Both the position numbers and the translations under genes were made by a program. From Corylus avellana (Eukaryota; Streptophyta; Magnoliopsida; Fagales; Betulaceae): 64,000 nt of DNA. The notes beneath the pieces were generated by a model. That model was given only the letters and a program-made list of their open reading frames with translations, did no database searches and was not told the origin of the DNA. Within the stretch, counting starts at the first letter, position 1, and each line of letters begins with the position of its first letter. Below, in pieces: positions 45,538 through 57,600 of the stretch. The DNA lies in the NCBI RefSeq assembly GCF_901000735.1, contig NC_081542.1, positions 20,847,093 to 20,911,092 of the forward strand, written 5' to 3'.

Positions 45538-47013
45538 TGCACGATAAGGACGTAAGTAGCCGCATTTAATAGTTACTTTTTTTGGGGGTAATTTAGAAAT
45601 TGAGATGACAGTTAATTTATGACTAATGTAATAATTAATAAGAAGCTTGACTTATCAATTTCTCTTAGTTATTTCACAAATTATAAATTGTTATGTTAAT
45701 TTGTAAATGACTTTATACTAAATATAGTAGTATCCTAACATTTTTCTTTATATTATATAAAACTTTCAATATCATTCCTTATTATGGATATTTTTAAAGT
45801 AAATCATATAGATTTAATATTTGTTTTATTACGAAACCATCTCTGAATAGATCGTTTCTCAACCATAGGGTTCAAAGGGATCTATACCAAAGCTTGGACG
45901 CCGAGTACATCAGCCCATAAATTAGTTAAAGAACTTTTGCTAATTAAACGTTGATTGCGAGTTGTCATCAAACTTGGCTTTGGCTTCACTTTTTGAAGCT
46001 GCAAAAGTAGGAAATGTTGAATTTATAATTATACTTGCGCGCACTTATCCTGACCTTATATGGCAAGTAGACGAAAAAAACCAGAGTTTATTTCACATTG
46101 CTATTTTATATCGGCAAAGGAGCGTGTTCAGTCTAATATATGAGATAGGTAATAACATGGAGAGCCTTGCATCCAATATCGATGAAGAAAGCAATGAGAA
46201 CATGTTGCACTTAGCTGGACGATTGCCTCCTCCAGATAGACTAAATATCGTATCAGGAGCAGCCCTTCAAATGCAACAAGAGTTGTTGTGGTTTAAGGTG
46301 AGTGTTAATATTATTATTTTTGTATTTGATCCATAGTAATGGTTGAATAGTCACGTTTCAATTTATATCTTGGTCAATTGTAGGAGATTGAAAATATTGT
46401 GCCGCAGTCATACGTGAATCAGAAGAATTCAGAAGAGAAAACACCCAAGGAGATATTTACAATTGCACATAAAGGTTTACAGACAAATGGTGAAAAATGG
46501 ATGAAGGATACAGCAAACTATTGCATGCTCGTTGCAACATTGATTGCTACTGTAGTTTTTGCTGCAGCCTTAACTGTACCAGGTGGCGACAATGAAGAGA
46601 CAGGCACTCCTATTTTTTTGAGGAATAACTGGTTTATGGTGTTCTTTATATCAGATGCAATTGCACTATTCTCCTCTTCGACTTCAATAGTAATTTTCTT
46701 GTCAATTCTCACTTCACGTTACACAGAAGAAGATTTTCTCAGATCATTACCTACAAGGTTGGTCTTTGGGCTTGCCACACTCTTATTCTCTATGGCAGGA
46801 ATGATGGTAGCTTTCAGTGCAATTTGCTTTTTGGTGTATAAGAACGCAAGGGCATGGACTCCGGTTGTTATAATCACCTTGGCTAGTATCCCAGTTGCTT
46901 CATTTGTTTGGCTACATTGTCGACTTTGGGTTGATACATACAAGTCTATAGTTCTTTTCCGAACATACAAGTCTACCTTTCTTTTTCGGCCACATAAATA
47001 TAAACTTTTCTAG

Positions 47014-48627
47014 AGGAAGATGCAATTGATCAGTTAAAAATATGAAATGCAAGTCAAACGAAATTGAAGGGAAATTGTTTGAGGTGATCATGGGAAGGTG
47101 AACAAGATAGGCCAAGGAAAGAATTGAGCGCGCAAATCATCAAGACTTTGGATTGATGTTCTTCTTAACTATTTCCATCAAGACATGCTGTACGTGGTTA
47201 TTCATGGTTATTCAGGGTTATTTAATTTGTATCGAAGTCTATTGTTATCCTTTCTTTGTAACTTTCTTTAGTTTTAATCTTTATCTTCCATAAGCAGGTG
47301 GTAGTCTATAAGGAATGTAATAGACTTTTATTAAATTATTTAGTTTCTCTTATTGATGAGACTTCTCCTAACACAATGGTGAGACTCCATTGTAATGCAT
47401 GTTGAGTGTGTGGTTTATTTTCCGTCAATTTGTATTATCACATTACTGTTCACATCCATTGTTGTTCACATGTGTGTTTACGGCTAGTTCTCTGTTTTCT
47501 GCATATATACTTGGCCTTACGTTGCGTATATTTGATAACAAAACCAAAATAAGGTTTCTACAAGATTGTTAGGTGAAAATGAATACCATGAGTGGTAGAC
47601 AGTATGGTTCTAATCGCAGCAATTAATACCTACGAGATGACATCCTTACTGAGATCTTTTGCAGAAAATCCCCCAGAACCCTAAATGCCCACCCTGAGAC
47701 ACTTATAAAAGGCAATAGACGTTACCTTCAGCCACTCAATCATAAAACATCTGGGGCAAGCCACAAACACTCAACGCCGAGCAGCGTTGAGAGCTATTTT
47801 TTCCTGTCACAGTTTTCAACCTTTTTGGTTTTTAGGTTAGACAAAATGTCGAAGAAGACGACCATTTACTTTTTAATCCAAAACGCTCCGTTTGTTGTTA
47901 GTTGACATGCGGCTCCATGCTTATTGGTTTAATTCATAGAATACAAATGCTGGGTTTTGTGTTATATATTTTTAAAAAATCAACAAAAAAAAAAAAAAAA
48001 CACAGTAGCGGTACTGGACAGTTAGAAAGAGAACAAAAAACGCATATGTGGGCAGATTTTATATATTTTTTATTTTTTCTAACTCATGACTTCAAATCAG
48101 TGGAAAATTAAAAACAAAACAATTCCTTTGGGAACTATTGACTGGCCATTGATTGATTCTGGGCCAGGTATTTTAATTATGTCTCTCTTTTTTAGTGAAC
48201 CGATTTAAGCATTCATTTACCGGAAAGGACAATACAGATAACTCGGACAGGAGATCTAGAGAACAAATAATTAACAAAATCTAAAGAAGTATATTTGCAT
48301 GGCAGTCAATTACAAAGGCAGACCAAGAGCCCTAGAAGTGGGCTCCTTGTTGAAAAACTTGTCTATACCTATCCATGGTTTCTTTATTCATACTCATTAT
48401 TTAAAGACAATATTCTTTTCAGTTTTAATTATATAGTCGGTTAAAAATAATTATTTTGAAAATAAAGTAGATTTTTTAAAATTTATCTAGTGGGTACTTG
48501 AGGAATATTCCAATCCTATAACTTTCTTTCTAAGATCATCACATTAAATTCTTCACTATTAATAATGTAATGCCCTTAATTAATAAATGCCTTATCAAAG
48601 CATTTATCATGCGATGCTACTACTAAA
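47014..48627. other. 3' flank of gene B, no further gene
   Basis: The first 150 bases (ATGAAATGCAAGTCAAACG, then TCCATCAAGAC-TGCTG) are a conserved 3' UTR, matching 57610-57720 in gene C and 58480-58640 in the orphan 3' end. Further on there is an isolated TATA-like CTTATAAAAGG near 47708, followed by CAGCCACTCAATCATAAA, which could be part of an LTR. No coding region is convincing. Confidence 0.5.
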
Positions 48628-49788
48628 AGAGCACTAGCAACTGCCAACAGATTCTCTATAATTCATTCGCTTCCCTATATATAAGAAAAATTTTAGGGGA
48701 AAGTCTACATAGCCCCCTCAAACTACCACTCAATTGAGAATGTTCCCCCTAAACTTTCAATTGTGACAATGTCCTCCCAAACTACAAAAAATTGTCAATG
48801 TTCCCCTCAATGACGAAATTACCCTTAGTATAATTTTTTTTAAAAAAAAAACACTAAAACTTCTAGAAAAAACCTAAAACTAACAAAAATAAAATAAAAA
48901 TAAAATCCAAACGATGGCCAATTTTTTTTTTTTTTAAAATCAATTTTATAAGAAAAAAATTAAAAAAATTTCGATTTTTTTTTTTTTTTTAATTTTTATT
49001 CCTCATTTTGTTCAAATAAAATTTTATGTTTAAAAAATAAATTACTAGTTTAATAAAGTAAGGAAATTTTAATTTTAAAACTAAAATAAAAAATAGTTTT
49101 TTTTTAGATAAAAATTTCCGTTTAAAAAAAAATAAAAAAATTTTGTTTAAAATTTTTTTTTTAAAAAAAATATTATCTTTAAATTAAAATTTTTCGTTTT
49201 AAAAAAAAAAATCAATTTTTTTTTTTTTGAATTTGTAGGGGTGTTTTTGTCTTATTGAGAAATCTATAGGGGCATTTTTGTCTTATTGCTAGTCTTGGGG
49301 GGGACATTGAACTGTTTTGGTAGTTTGGAGGGGACATTGTCACAATTGAAAGTTTGGGGGGTACATCGTCAATTGGGTGGTAGTTTGAAGCGGGTACGTG
49401 GACTTTACCCAAAATTTAAAAAAAAAATCACAAAAAAGTCACCTGCAGCAGCATCTGTATTGCTTCCCTAAACATTGGGAACGCTACAGTGCTACCCAAT
49501 GTATAGGGAACTAAAAGAGCTTCTCTATATATTATTTTAATATAAATATTTCTCTTTCGACTCTCTACTTTCATCTTTTTGTCTTTTATTTTAGATTGTG
49601 TCGGGATTTTGTAAAAAAATTGGAAGCTAGGTATGAAACTTGTTTTTTGTAAAGAAATAATATTTTAATAGTATAGGAAAAGGTAATGAAAATTATTGTG
49701 AAATATATTTGGATGGGAAAGCAAAAAATAGTTTTGTTCCCTAAACTTAGGGAAAATCAAAGGCAAACTGCTGCTAATGCTCTAAATG
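48628..49788. mobile_element. Outer MITE with inverted ends, split by another MITE
   Basis: Left end GAGCACTAGCAACTGCC and right end GGCAAACTGCTGCTAATGCTC are inverted counterparts. TTCCCTA-rich subterminal motifs occur on both sides. A separate element sits inside (48696-49410). Without the inner element the outer one is about 450 bp. Confidence 0.5.
48696..49410. mobile_element. MULE-like MITE nested in the outer MITE
   Basis: Starts GGGGAAAGTCTACATAGCCC and ends with the inverse GTACGTGGACTTTACCC. The inverted region continues through CAATTGTGACAATGTCC. The 9-bp flanks are AAAATTTTA (48687-48695) and AAAATTTAA (49411-49419), 8 of 9 matching. The interior is homopolymer-rich, with no transposase. 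Confidence 0.7.
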
Positions 49789-49989
49789 ATTGCTTAATTT
49801 CTTTCTTCCATCCTTCTCTCTTCCCCTCCCTATTTTTAAAAGAGAAATGCTAGGTTATCTCCTCCGCTTAGGTGGATATTGCTTTCTAAAAAAAAAAAAA
49901 AAAAAACCTTACCCTACTCGTCCCTTATTTCCTTATCCGATTTTTAGAAAATAATATTCGCCTAAATTAGGAGAAGCTTAAGGCTGAGG

Positions 49990-50300
49990 CATCGACCACA
50001 AGATCGCTCAAGAAATCCAAATCTGCTAGCTATTCGGCGTCAATTGTTGAGGAGCAAGGCTGAGCCGGGCAAATATCTATCGAATAGGAGGAGGGAAAGG
50101 CAAGTGAAAACCCGCCTTGAAGGTCTCCTTGTTGAGGCAGCTCTCATGGAAGCTAGCCGCCACAAGGGGCCAATCGTCCATAGCGGGAGGCCTTAGGACA
50201 ATGGTTCCCGAAATAATGTAAAGTGGGCAGAGCTTGTTGAACTCTCATTCGCGCACCATGGAACTCCTATTACCAAAACTAATCTAAAAGATGAAATATT
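49990..50300 (-). pseudogene. Fragment of a retroelement gag-like domain
   Basis: A GC-richer island in AT-rich DNA. On the minus strand a frame reads ...KAGFHLPFPPPIR, then IFARLSLAPQQLTPNS with stops, resembling the N-terminal segment of plant gypsy-type Gag/putative transposon proteins (pattern GLRLPLPPLVR, then F, then LAPSQLAPNAW). Only a short, interrupted piece remains. Confidence 0.4.
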
Positions 50301-50349
50301 CCATATTTTTTCATGAGAAATGCTACGATTTTTTTTAGTGTTTTCTTGG

Positions 50350-51400
50350 CATTCTCATAATTTTACCCCAAAATCAGTATTAAAAAAAAAAAAAAAAATT
50401 CAAATATATTGTATTGGAGTTGGAGGCTATTATGAGAAAATGAGTACAATAAATTTTTTTCTTCTGTATCCATGAGATCAAATGAGTATAATTTGGGGTT
50501 GTTGAGAGGATGTTATTGTCGTCTGACCTGGCTGTTTGCATTGTACAATCTTCCCTTGCGAACCACACAAAGACTCAACGGTGCATGTATTATGTTGCAT
50601 CAGTTTTTTGTTGAGGTGTTATTATTGTCTGACATGCATGCATGACTGTTTGCATACTAAATTCATTTTTGTAATGGATTATTGTTTACTAACGTGTATA
50701 TTAAATTATTTTGATTGATTCTCATGGTGTATTTTCTACTCAATATATAGAAAACTCAGATAGCGATGTATAAGAGGAAAATAAATCAACAATAGACTTA
50801 TAAGTTAGCGTGAGACGGACAAATACCTGTTTAGAGAGCGATGTATGAGAGGATAATTAATCAACAATCGACCCATAAGTTTGAAAGAAATGATAATAGC
50901 GGAATAATAAAAGAGACATAAGAATTTTATGTTGTTCGGTCTATTGATAAGTTTGCAATACAAATTACTCTATTTATAGAGCTTATCTATAAACAAATCT
51001 GAAACAAACAAATAGCTATATAGAAAGATACGTATGATAGGATAATAAATCAAGAATAGACTGATTAGTTAATATGAGACAAACAAATACTTGTATAGAA
51101 AGATATGTATCATAGGATAATCAAATCATGAAGAATAGAAAGATAAATTGTCCCTCATGTATTGGAGACCCTTAATAAGTTAATTCAAGTATGAGAAATA
51201 ATGGATGACATATATATTGTACTAGCTAGTTTTAGAGGTGCACAACAATTATTATTTTACCATACTCCATCCAAATCACAAAAACTAAAAGAAATCATGA
51301 GAAAAGCAATGGGAATGAGCTATATGGTGGTTCAGGATGAAAATTCACTTTTATTTTTGTTTTAAGAAAGAATATTTGTAAATGTCATAAAATTCAAACC
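50350..51400. repeat. Segmental duplication, upstream block copy 3
   Basis: Direct copy of 9020-9990 with a few percent mismatches (judged by eye) and an extra stretch near 50420-50480. Includes a 75-bp tandem array (50750-51130) and the MITE empty site ATTATTATT near 51249. Lies about 2 kb upstream of the gene C promoter. Confidence 0.85.
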
Positions 51401-51721
51401 TTTGCTCATACTGAGATGGTGATGATCTTGAAACTGACATTCTCCCTCCTAGTTCGATCTCTTGTTTCGAGGTCCACAATGGTAAGAAAAATATGTTCAC
51501 ACACTACGTACGTAGTAGTAATTAACCGAAAATTTCATTAGCTAGCTATATAATGATGCAATATGAAAAATTAATAAAGAATCTGGAATTTTAGTTTTAT
51601 TTCGGTTATCAGTTTTATTTGTAATTTAATAATGGGTTTGACCCAAAGTTTTAAGTTAATTATTTTGTAATTCAATAATGAGTTTAGCCCAATGTCATTC
51701 AAATTAGAGTTAAGAGTTAAT

Positions 51722-51909
51722 ATGGAGGGCCAGTAGTTATGGTTTCATTGCACATTAATCTTCTATTGCGATGATGCAATCCACACACAGGATCATCAAC
51801 AGGATAACATGGAGAGCCAGTTTGCATTGTGCATTCTTCTATTGCGATGGTGAGATCCAACACAGAATCATCAACAGGATAACATGGTGGGGAGGGCCTA
51901 GTGGTTATC
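51722..51909. repeat. Tandem repeat of about 80-88 bp, cut by a solo LTR
   Basis: Units contain GGGCCAGT or GAGCCAGT, TTCATTGCAC or CATTGTGCATT, CTTCTATTGCGATG, GATCCACACACAGGATCA and ACAGGATAACATGG. Two and a half copies precede the LTR at 51915; the next unit resumes at 52909 (TTCTATTGCGATCCACACAC). Related single motifs occur at 8060-8090 and 9130-9150. Confidence 0.7.
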
Positions 51910-51914
51910 GTTTC

Positions 51915-52908
51915 TGAAAAATCTAAAACGACTCCAAACGACACCTATTCAAATGTCTAGGTGATTCACAAATATTAAGCGGAATAAGATCTGACCTAAC
52001 AATCAATAATCAACCAAATACAGATATGTAATGAAAATCAAGAACACAGATATTTTGGTTACGAAGAGGAAACCATTTAGAGAACTCTCTAAAATGTAAA
52101 ACCTCTCCGGGGCAGCCAAACCCAGGAAATCAATCAACTATAAAAGAATAAGGATTACAAGAAGTTCACACTTACAAAACCTTTGCAATTGACACTTCCT
52201 TGCATAAGACAAGCGACCCACTTGACTTCTACCGCAGTAGCCCTTTCCAGAACATCTGGCACAATCCTTCTACTTGATCTCCTTTACCGGAACTCCGGTA
52301 GACTTCGGTTGTATATGATTTGTGATGAAGACACAACCTTTAACTCTAAGAGAGACTAACCCTAACACTCAATATCTTAAACGCTCTCTTAGCACATGGA
52401 ATTCTTATGTGGAATTCCTTACAATTTCGTGCATAACAGCTCTCTATATATAGACTACAAGAAAACCTAGTACTAGTTGAAATGGGAAGAAAAACTAGTT
52501 CTAGTTGGAATAGGATTCATCCAAATTTTCTTCCTTATCTTGCGAGACGATTTTGGCATAGCTAACTTTCGAATTTTGAAAATCTTATTTCACAAAGATT
52601 TGTATAATTTTGTGTTAGCTTTCCAATGCCTCTGGTTTCACCTCAATCCGATTCTTGAGCCGAAAGTTATGGTCTGAATACTGATACATGTGCAGGATAC
52701 GAAATTTAATCAAATCCTATTTTAACTCTAATTAAAGAATTCCGATTTGATTAAACTTAACCATATCATATAGGTTTTCTATTATGATTGGTTAAGCTTA
52801 AACACATCTTGTAGGTCTTCTCTTGACGCAACACCTCGTGTATGCACTGCTGACTGGATTGCAGATGAATGTATTTTGTCACTGAATTTGGCAATTCAAA
52901 ACCCAACA
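51915..52908 (-). mobile_element. Solo LTR, sister of the one in gene B
   Basis: Flanked by the 5-bp duplication GTTTC (51910-51914 and 52909-52913). Minus strand starts TGTTGGGTTTTGAATTG. Aligns with 37616-38607 over most of its length with few differences. No internal region. Confidence 0.93.
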
Positions 52909-53049
52909 GTTTCATTGTATGTTCTTCTATTGCGATCCACACACAGGATCACTTTCAGGGCCAGTTTGTATGACGGGACTTTGTCGTCTTCCGAATATTG
53001 TCAATTGTAGGAGCTCTGAATCAAACATATGCACAACCTTAATTCCAGA

Positions 53050-53317
53050 TATGCACGACTTGATGATGTCAAGCTCCCACGAAAGCACTTACGTAATGTT
53101 AGAAGAAAAGTTGGTTAAAAAACTTTACCTAACATTTAAGGAATCCATTTTGTCAGATCGACCGTTACTTTAATACTATAAATAAGAGTGGGCTGTCAGC
53201 ATTGTCTTATACATCCGGTCCATTTTGTGCGAAACTCTCCTGCATGCAGATTAGGTTGAGTATCTCAACTTGCCAAAGAGAAAGGCCCTTTGACTACGTA
53301 CTCAACTGGCTTTTGTA
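53050..53317 (+). promoter_or_regulatory. Promoter and 5' UTR exon of gene C
   Basis: GATGATGTCAAGCTCCCACG at 53053 aligns with the TGACGTCAAGCTCCCACG block of copy E, although here the bZIP core has decayed to GATGTCA. A TATA box CTATAAATAAGAG lies at 53176. The UTR exon ends GGCTTTTGTA|GTAAGTG at 53317. The UTR intron runs to the acceptor TTTTTGCAG at 54568 and is interrupted by a copia gag fragment. Confidence 0.6.
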
Positions 53318-53437
53318 GTAAGTGCATGTTTGCTTTCACTTTGTTTTACCTCTCTCATCCTAACAATTGTAGAGAGAAGACTATTGCTTGTACATCTATC
53401 ATTTTTTATTTCTAACGTCTAGTATCAAAGCTAGATT

Positions 53438-53832
53438 CATGGCAAGCAACGGTGTTAACCCTTCACAACCATCACTCCCACTCTTTCGAGGAGCATGGTA
53501 TGACATTTGGAGTATAAAGATAAAGACTCTTTATTTCTCATGACCTATGGGATTTAGTAGAGAAAGGTTATTCAGAAACTAATGTTTCCGAAGACACACT
53601 CAAAGAGCTTTGGAAGAAAGATACCAAGGTGTTGTTTTTCATTCAACAAGTTGTGGCTGAATCCATCTTTCCCCGATTTGTTGCTGCAACAAAGTTGAAG
53701 GATGCTTGGGATGCATTACAGAATGGGTATCATGGTAATGCTAAGGTATTGACCATCAAACTTCAAACTCTTTACAAAAATTTTGAAAGTTTGATGGTGA
53801 AAGAAGGTGAGTCTATGCATGATTATTTCTAA
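53438..53832 (+). pseudogene. Ty1-copia Gag N-terminal fragment in the gene C 5' UTR intron
   Basis: Starts MASNGVNPSQPSLPLFRGA, then W..WSIKIKTL, then after a 1-nt frameshift DLWDLVEKGY, and AESIFPRFVAATKLKDAWDAL, then LQTLYKNFESLMVKEGESMHDYF followed by a stop. This is the typical N-terminal UBN2/DUF4219-type region of copia polyproteins. Just before the ATG, CTAGTATCAAAGCTAG resembles a tRNA-Met primer site. No zinc knuckle, protease or integrase follows; the native intron resumes at about 53842. Confidence 0.75.
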
Positions 53833-54698
53833 CACATGTTTCCATCATCGTCTCTAATAAATCTTCAGCATTATTGTTGCTATCATCGTGCGCTTACTTG
53901 TTAGTGGTTGTACGTCATCATGATCATGCTTGTATAGTGACCGCATGCAGCTAGCCAGGATGAGAATTTGTAAGGAAAAAGGAGGTTAGAGGGTTCGCCG
54001 GTAGTGGATCCGGCGAGACAACTCTCTAACGCTCAAGTCAATTTATTGACGCACGAGGAGATTTTGTCAGAATGAATATATGCCCCTCCTACTCCCTTTA
54101 TAGACAGTGCTTTCTACTATTTTATGAATTTCTGCTAGTAGTCACTCTCGCATGCATGAGTCTATCTGATTACCTAGGGCCTAGGGGTGCACTCAAAATA
54201 GAAACATTTGGGTGATGGACAACACATATATAGTAGCTTGTTGTATACTCCATCCTCTAAGTTCTGGTACCGTGCTATCTCTCATCTATTCTTAAAACCA
54301 ACACTTCTCTTTCTCCTTTGAAATCGCTTGTCTAATTAAGTACTTACACCCTTTCTCTTTGTCTTAACTTTTCATCTCCGATCCCTAGGGTGTATGTACT
54401 TTGAAAACTTTGTAATAAAATTCTAACATTTAAAAATTCTATCCTAAACTTCATTATGTTGGGAGGTCTTCATTAATATAAATCATCATTATCCATGAAC
54501 TTAAATTAGTCCAAATTAAAAGAGAATTTGTTGATGTTCGCATATATAGATATACCTACTTTTTGCAGCCGTCTTCGTCTAATCACCTAATTAGGAATTC
54601 TCTACATATTCATATTATCAGATTGATTGTGATTAATTAATTTATTTTCTATCTCATTTTGTTTCCAAAGAAACATAAAAAAAAAAAAATTAAAAAAA

Positions 54699-57600
54699 AT
54701 GGAAGAAGTTGCTTTCAACAAGCCTCTAGAAGAACCGGGGGAGATAGTAGTGACAGAGTGGCCAAGCACTATGAATGAGAGTAAGTTCTCGATCTCTCTT
54801 TCTCTCTCATCATATGCACTCAGTCACTCACATAGACATGTGAAAGAGTTTCCGAATATCATAGGGAAAACTGTTACGATTAGAAATGCTTTTGCTGTTA
54901 TCCTTTCTATTCCAAGAAATGCTAGGGTCAATATTTTTTTTTCATATTTGGCCTATGTCATTTTACAAATAACTATTAGATTTGTGGACTTATGTGAACT
55001 CTACATAAGTCAATGCAGACCTAGTTGCTCTATTTAATTTGTAGGAGAATATATCAACCATTACATTTATTTTAGTACCTCCTTGCAAAAACTCAATTTT
55101 GAAAATGGATCAAAATGTTCTGTTAACCGCTAGGAACAACAATTACACGCATGCGCACGTACACACAAAGGAAACAGAAGAACACAAAATTTCACTTGCT
55201 GCGGATATATGTAAGGTCATGAGACAAATTACTTCTTCCAACATCTTAGCATGCATGCATCCAAGTGTCATGATTTCACCACAATTTGTAATTAATACAT
55301 TTGGTTTTATTTTATTTTATTTTAAAAAAAATTTCCAGGGGAAAGAAGATTTGATGAATACCGTCTAGGGTGTGGTCCCCTCTTTCGAGCTGTGTTAAGA
55401 GGTGATTGGCCGACTACTAAGGCTTTAATTGAGGAAGACCAATGGATGGCACTTCACATTGCAGCTCAATCAGGAATCACTACTATTGCTGAGCTGCTGA
55501 TCAAAAACGATAAAGCACTAGTATTGACCCGTGACTCCTGTGGAGACATACCACTCCACATTGCAGTTTACCAAGGACATCGGAACATGATCTAGTATCT
55601 AATCTCTGTGACTCATTTTGATTAGTTGACTGCTGATGATCGCACTAAGCTCCTGCTTGATACTATTAGCAATGATATGTATGGTAAGCCCTACATTTGA
55701 TTATAAATTTGTTTGATGACAAGTTGGATATATGGAGTTACGCTTTCTATTGAAATATTAGTGACCATATTATAAGGATTTCTTCAACAATTTTTTGACG
55801 ACGATCAATTAATTAATGTGGACAGATATAGCATTGAAAATTCTGAAAATAGATTCATACATAGCAACTGCCGACGACACTGTATGTCGGTTCGGAGAGC
55901 TTTGGAAGTGTTGGCAAGAAAACCTTTTGCAATTTGCTGCCCAAGTCGGTTATCACTCCAGAAAAGTCGCTCAAATTGCTGTTTGTTTACCTCCAACCCA
56001 AACTTCTTTAATTTCCCAACTAGTTCCTAGGCCTTTATTAAATTAATCACAGCTTGATGAAATTTTACTCAAATTACCTTGGCATGAGAAAATGCTCTTA
56101 TTTTAATTTCATCAAAACTACTTCTAAACTATGACAAATTCTATGACATAAGTTATTTTCTATTTGAAATGTCTCAATCTATTCTAACACTTGTAACCGT
56201 TTCTGGGTGGGTTTCATGCTACCATTTCTTGTTACTTAAATTCAAAAGATAGAAGACGTTTAAAGCAGTTGGGTTATCCAAAGGCAAAGCATATCTTAAG
56301 AAAATAATTAGGTCATAAGTAGCCGCATTTAATGCTTTAGTTATCTCATCACATTTTTATTTTATAAACTTTATAATATCATTTCTTATTATGGATATTG
56401 GTAACATAATTATATAGATTTAATATTTCTTTAACAAACCATATCTCATTTTTTATTCTTTTTCTCAACATTGATAAAGACAATAACCCATCAATTAGTT
56501 GAAGACCTTTGGAAAATGGTTAGAACTCAAGACAAACAGTTCTCATCAAACTTGGCTAAATATCGGAAGACTTTAATTTTTGAGGCGGCCAAAGTTGGAA
56601 ATGCTGGGTTTCTAATTATATTGATACACTATTATCTTGATCTTATATGACAATTAGACGAAGATAACATGAGTTTATTTCACACTGCTATTTTATATGG
56701 TGAAGAGAGCGTGTTCAATCTAATATATAAGATAGGTACCGACAAGCATTGCCTTGCATAGTTGATTACTTTGGAAAAAAAGGACAACATGTTACACTTA
56801 GCTACAAGACCGGCACCTTCGGATGGACAAAATATTGTAATAAGAGGTTTTGGTATGCAACGGGAGTTGATGTGGTTTCAGGTGAGATATTATTATTTCA
56901 TTTTTTTTCCTAGATAATGGTTCAATTGTTACTTGTCAATTTATACCTGGCCGGTCAACTGTAGGAAATAAAAAGGATTGTCCCACTACCGTACTCGAGG
57001 AAGAAGAATTTAGAGGGCAAAACACTTGACGAGTTGCTAAATAAAACACAATTTTTTTTTAAGAAAGACCTTGAAAAGTGGATAAAGGAGACAATACAAA
57101 ATTCTATGGTTGTGGCAACATTAATTGCCATTGTAGTTTTTACTGCAGCCTTTACTGTACCAGGTGGTAACGATCAAGAAATAGGCACCCCTATATTTTT
57201 GAAAAGTAAATGGTTTACAGTATTCTTCATTGCAGAAGTAATAGCAATGGTTGCCTCTTCAACGTCCATACTCGTTTTCTTGCCAATGTTCATGTCACGT
57301 TACACAGAAGAGGATTTCTTCGAGACAATACCTTCAATCTTTTTAATTGGACTCACAGCACTCTTTACGTCCATTGTGAGCATGCTGGTAGTCTTTTGCG
57401 CAGCTTGTTTTTTGATTTATAGAAGTGCAAGGCCCTGGGCTCCAATTCTTGCAATCACTTTGGCTAGTACGTCGGTTACTTCTGTTTTATTGCTACGTTT
57501 TGATCTTTTGAAGGAATCGAGACAAATGTCCATGTACATACTTCGTTCTCTGCTAGATAAATGTAGACTATTTTCTACCAGAATATGCCTATTGAGGGAT

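Larger units (their letters stand above)
35697..47013 (+). pseudogene. Gene B: ankyrin-repeat PGG membrane protein with a transposon-filled intron; frame broken in exon 4
   Basis: Exons: about 35697-36105 (open, ends PSSSETNEG, phase 1), 36509-36973, 37225-37395, 45869-46297 and 46384-47013. Exon 2 encodes ankyrin repeats (DTVLHNAVAAKQTTFVTELL; FTALHVAAETGVVRMAKEIV; VKPLFIAANLGHRNMVSYLL). Exon 5 encodes the PGG domain: GEKWMKD, then four hydrophobic helices (LVATLIATVVFAAALTVPGG; VFFISDAIALFSSSTSIVIF; LVFGLATLLFSMAGMMVAFS; TPVVIITLASIPVASFVWL), ending in a short tail. Two defects: exon 1 has no in-frame ATG, and in exon 4 the entry frame meets TGA at about 45952. Relative to gene C this stretch is 5 nt short, and the frame resumes at 45962. 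Intron 3 is 8473 bp and holds a solo LTR and a LINE. It is either a recent pseudogene or a sequence error in an otherwise good gene. Transcript data would decide. Confidence 0.78.
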
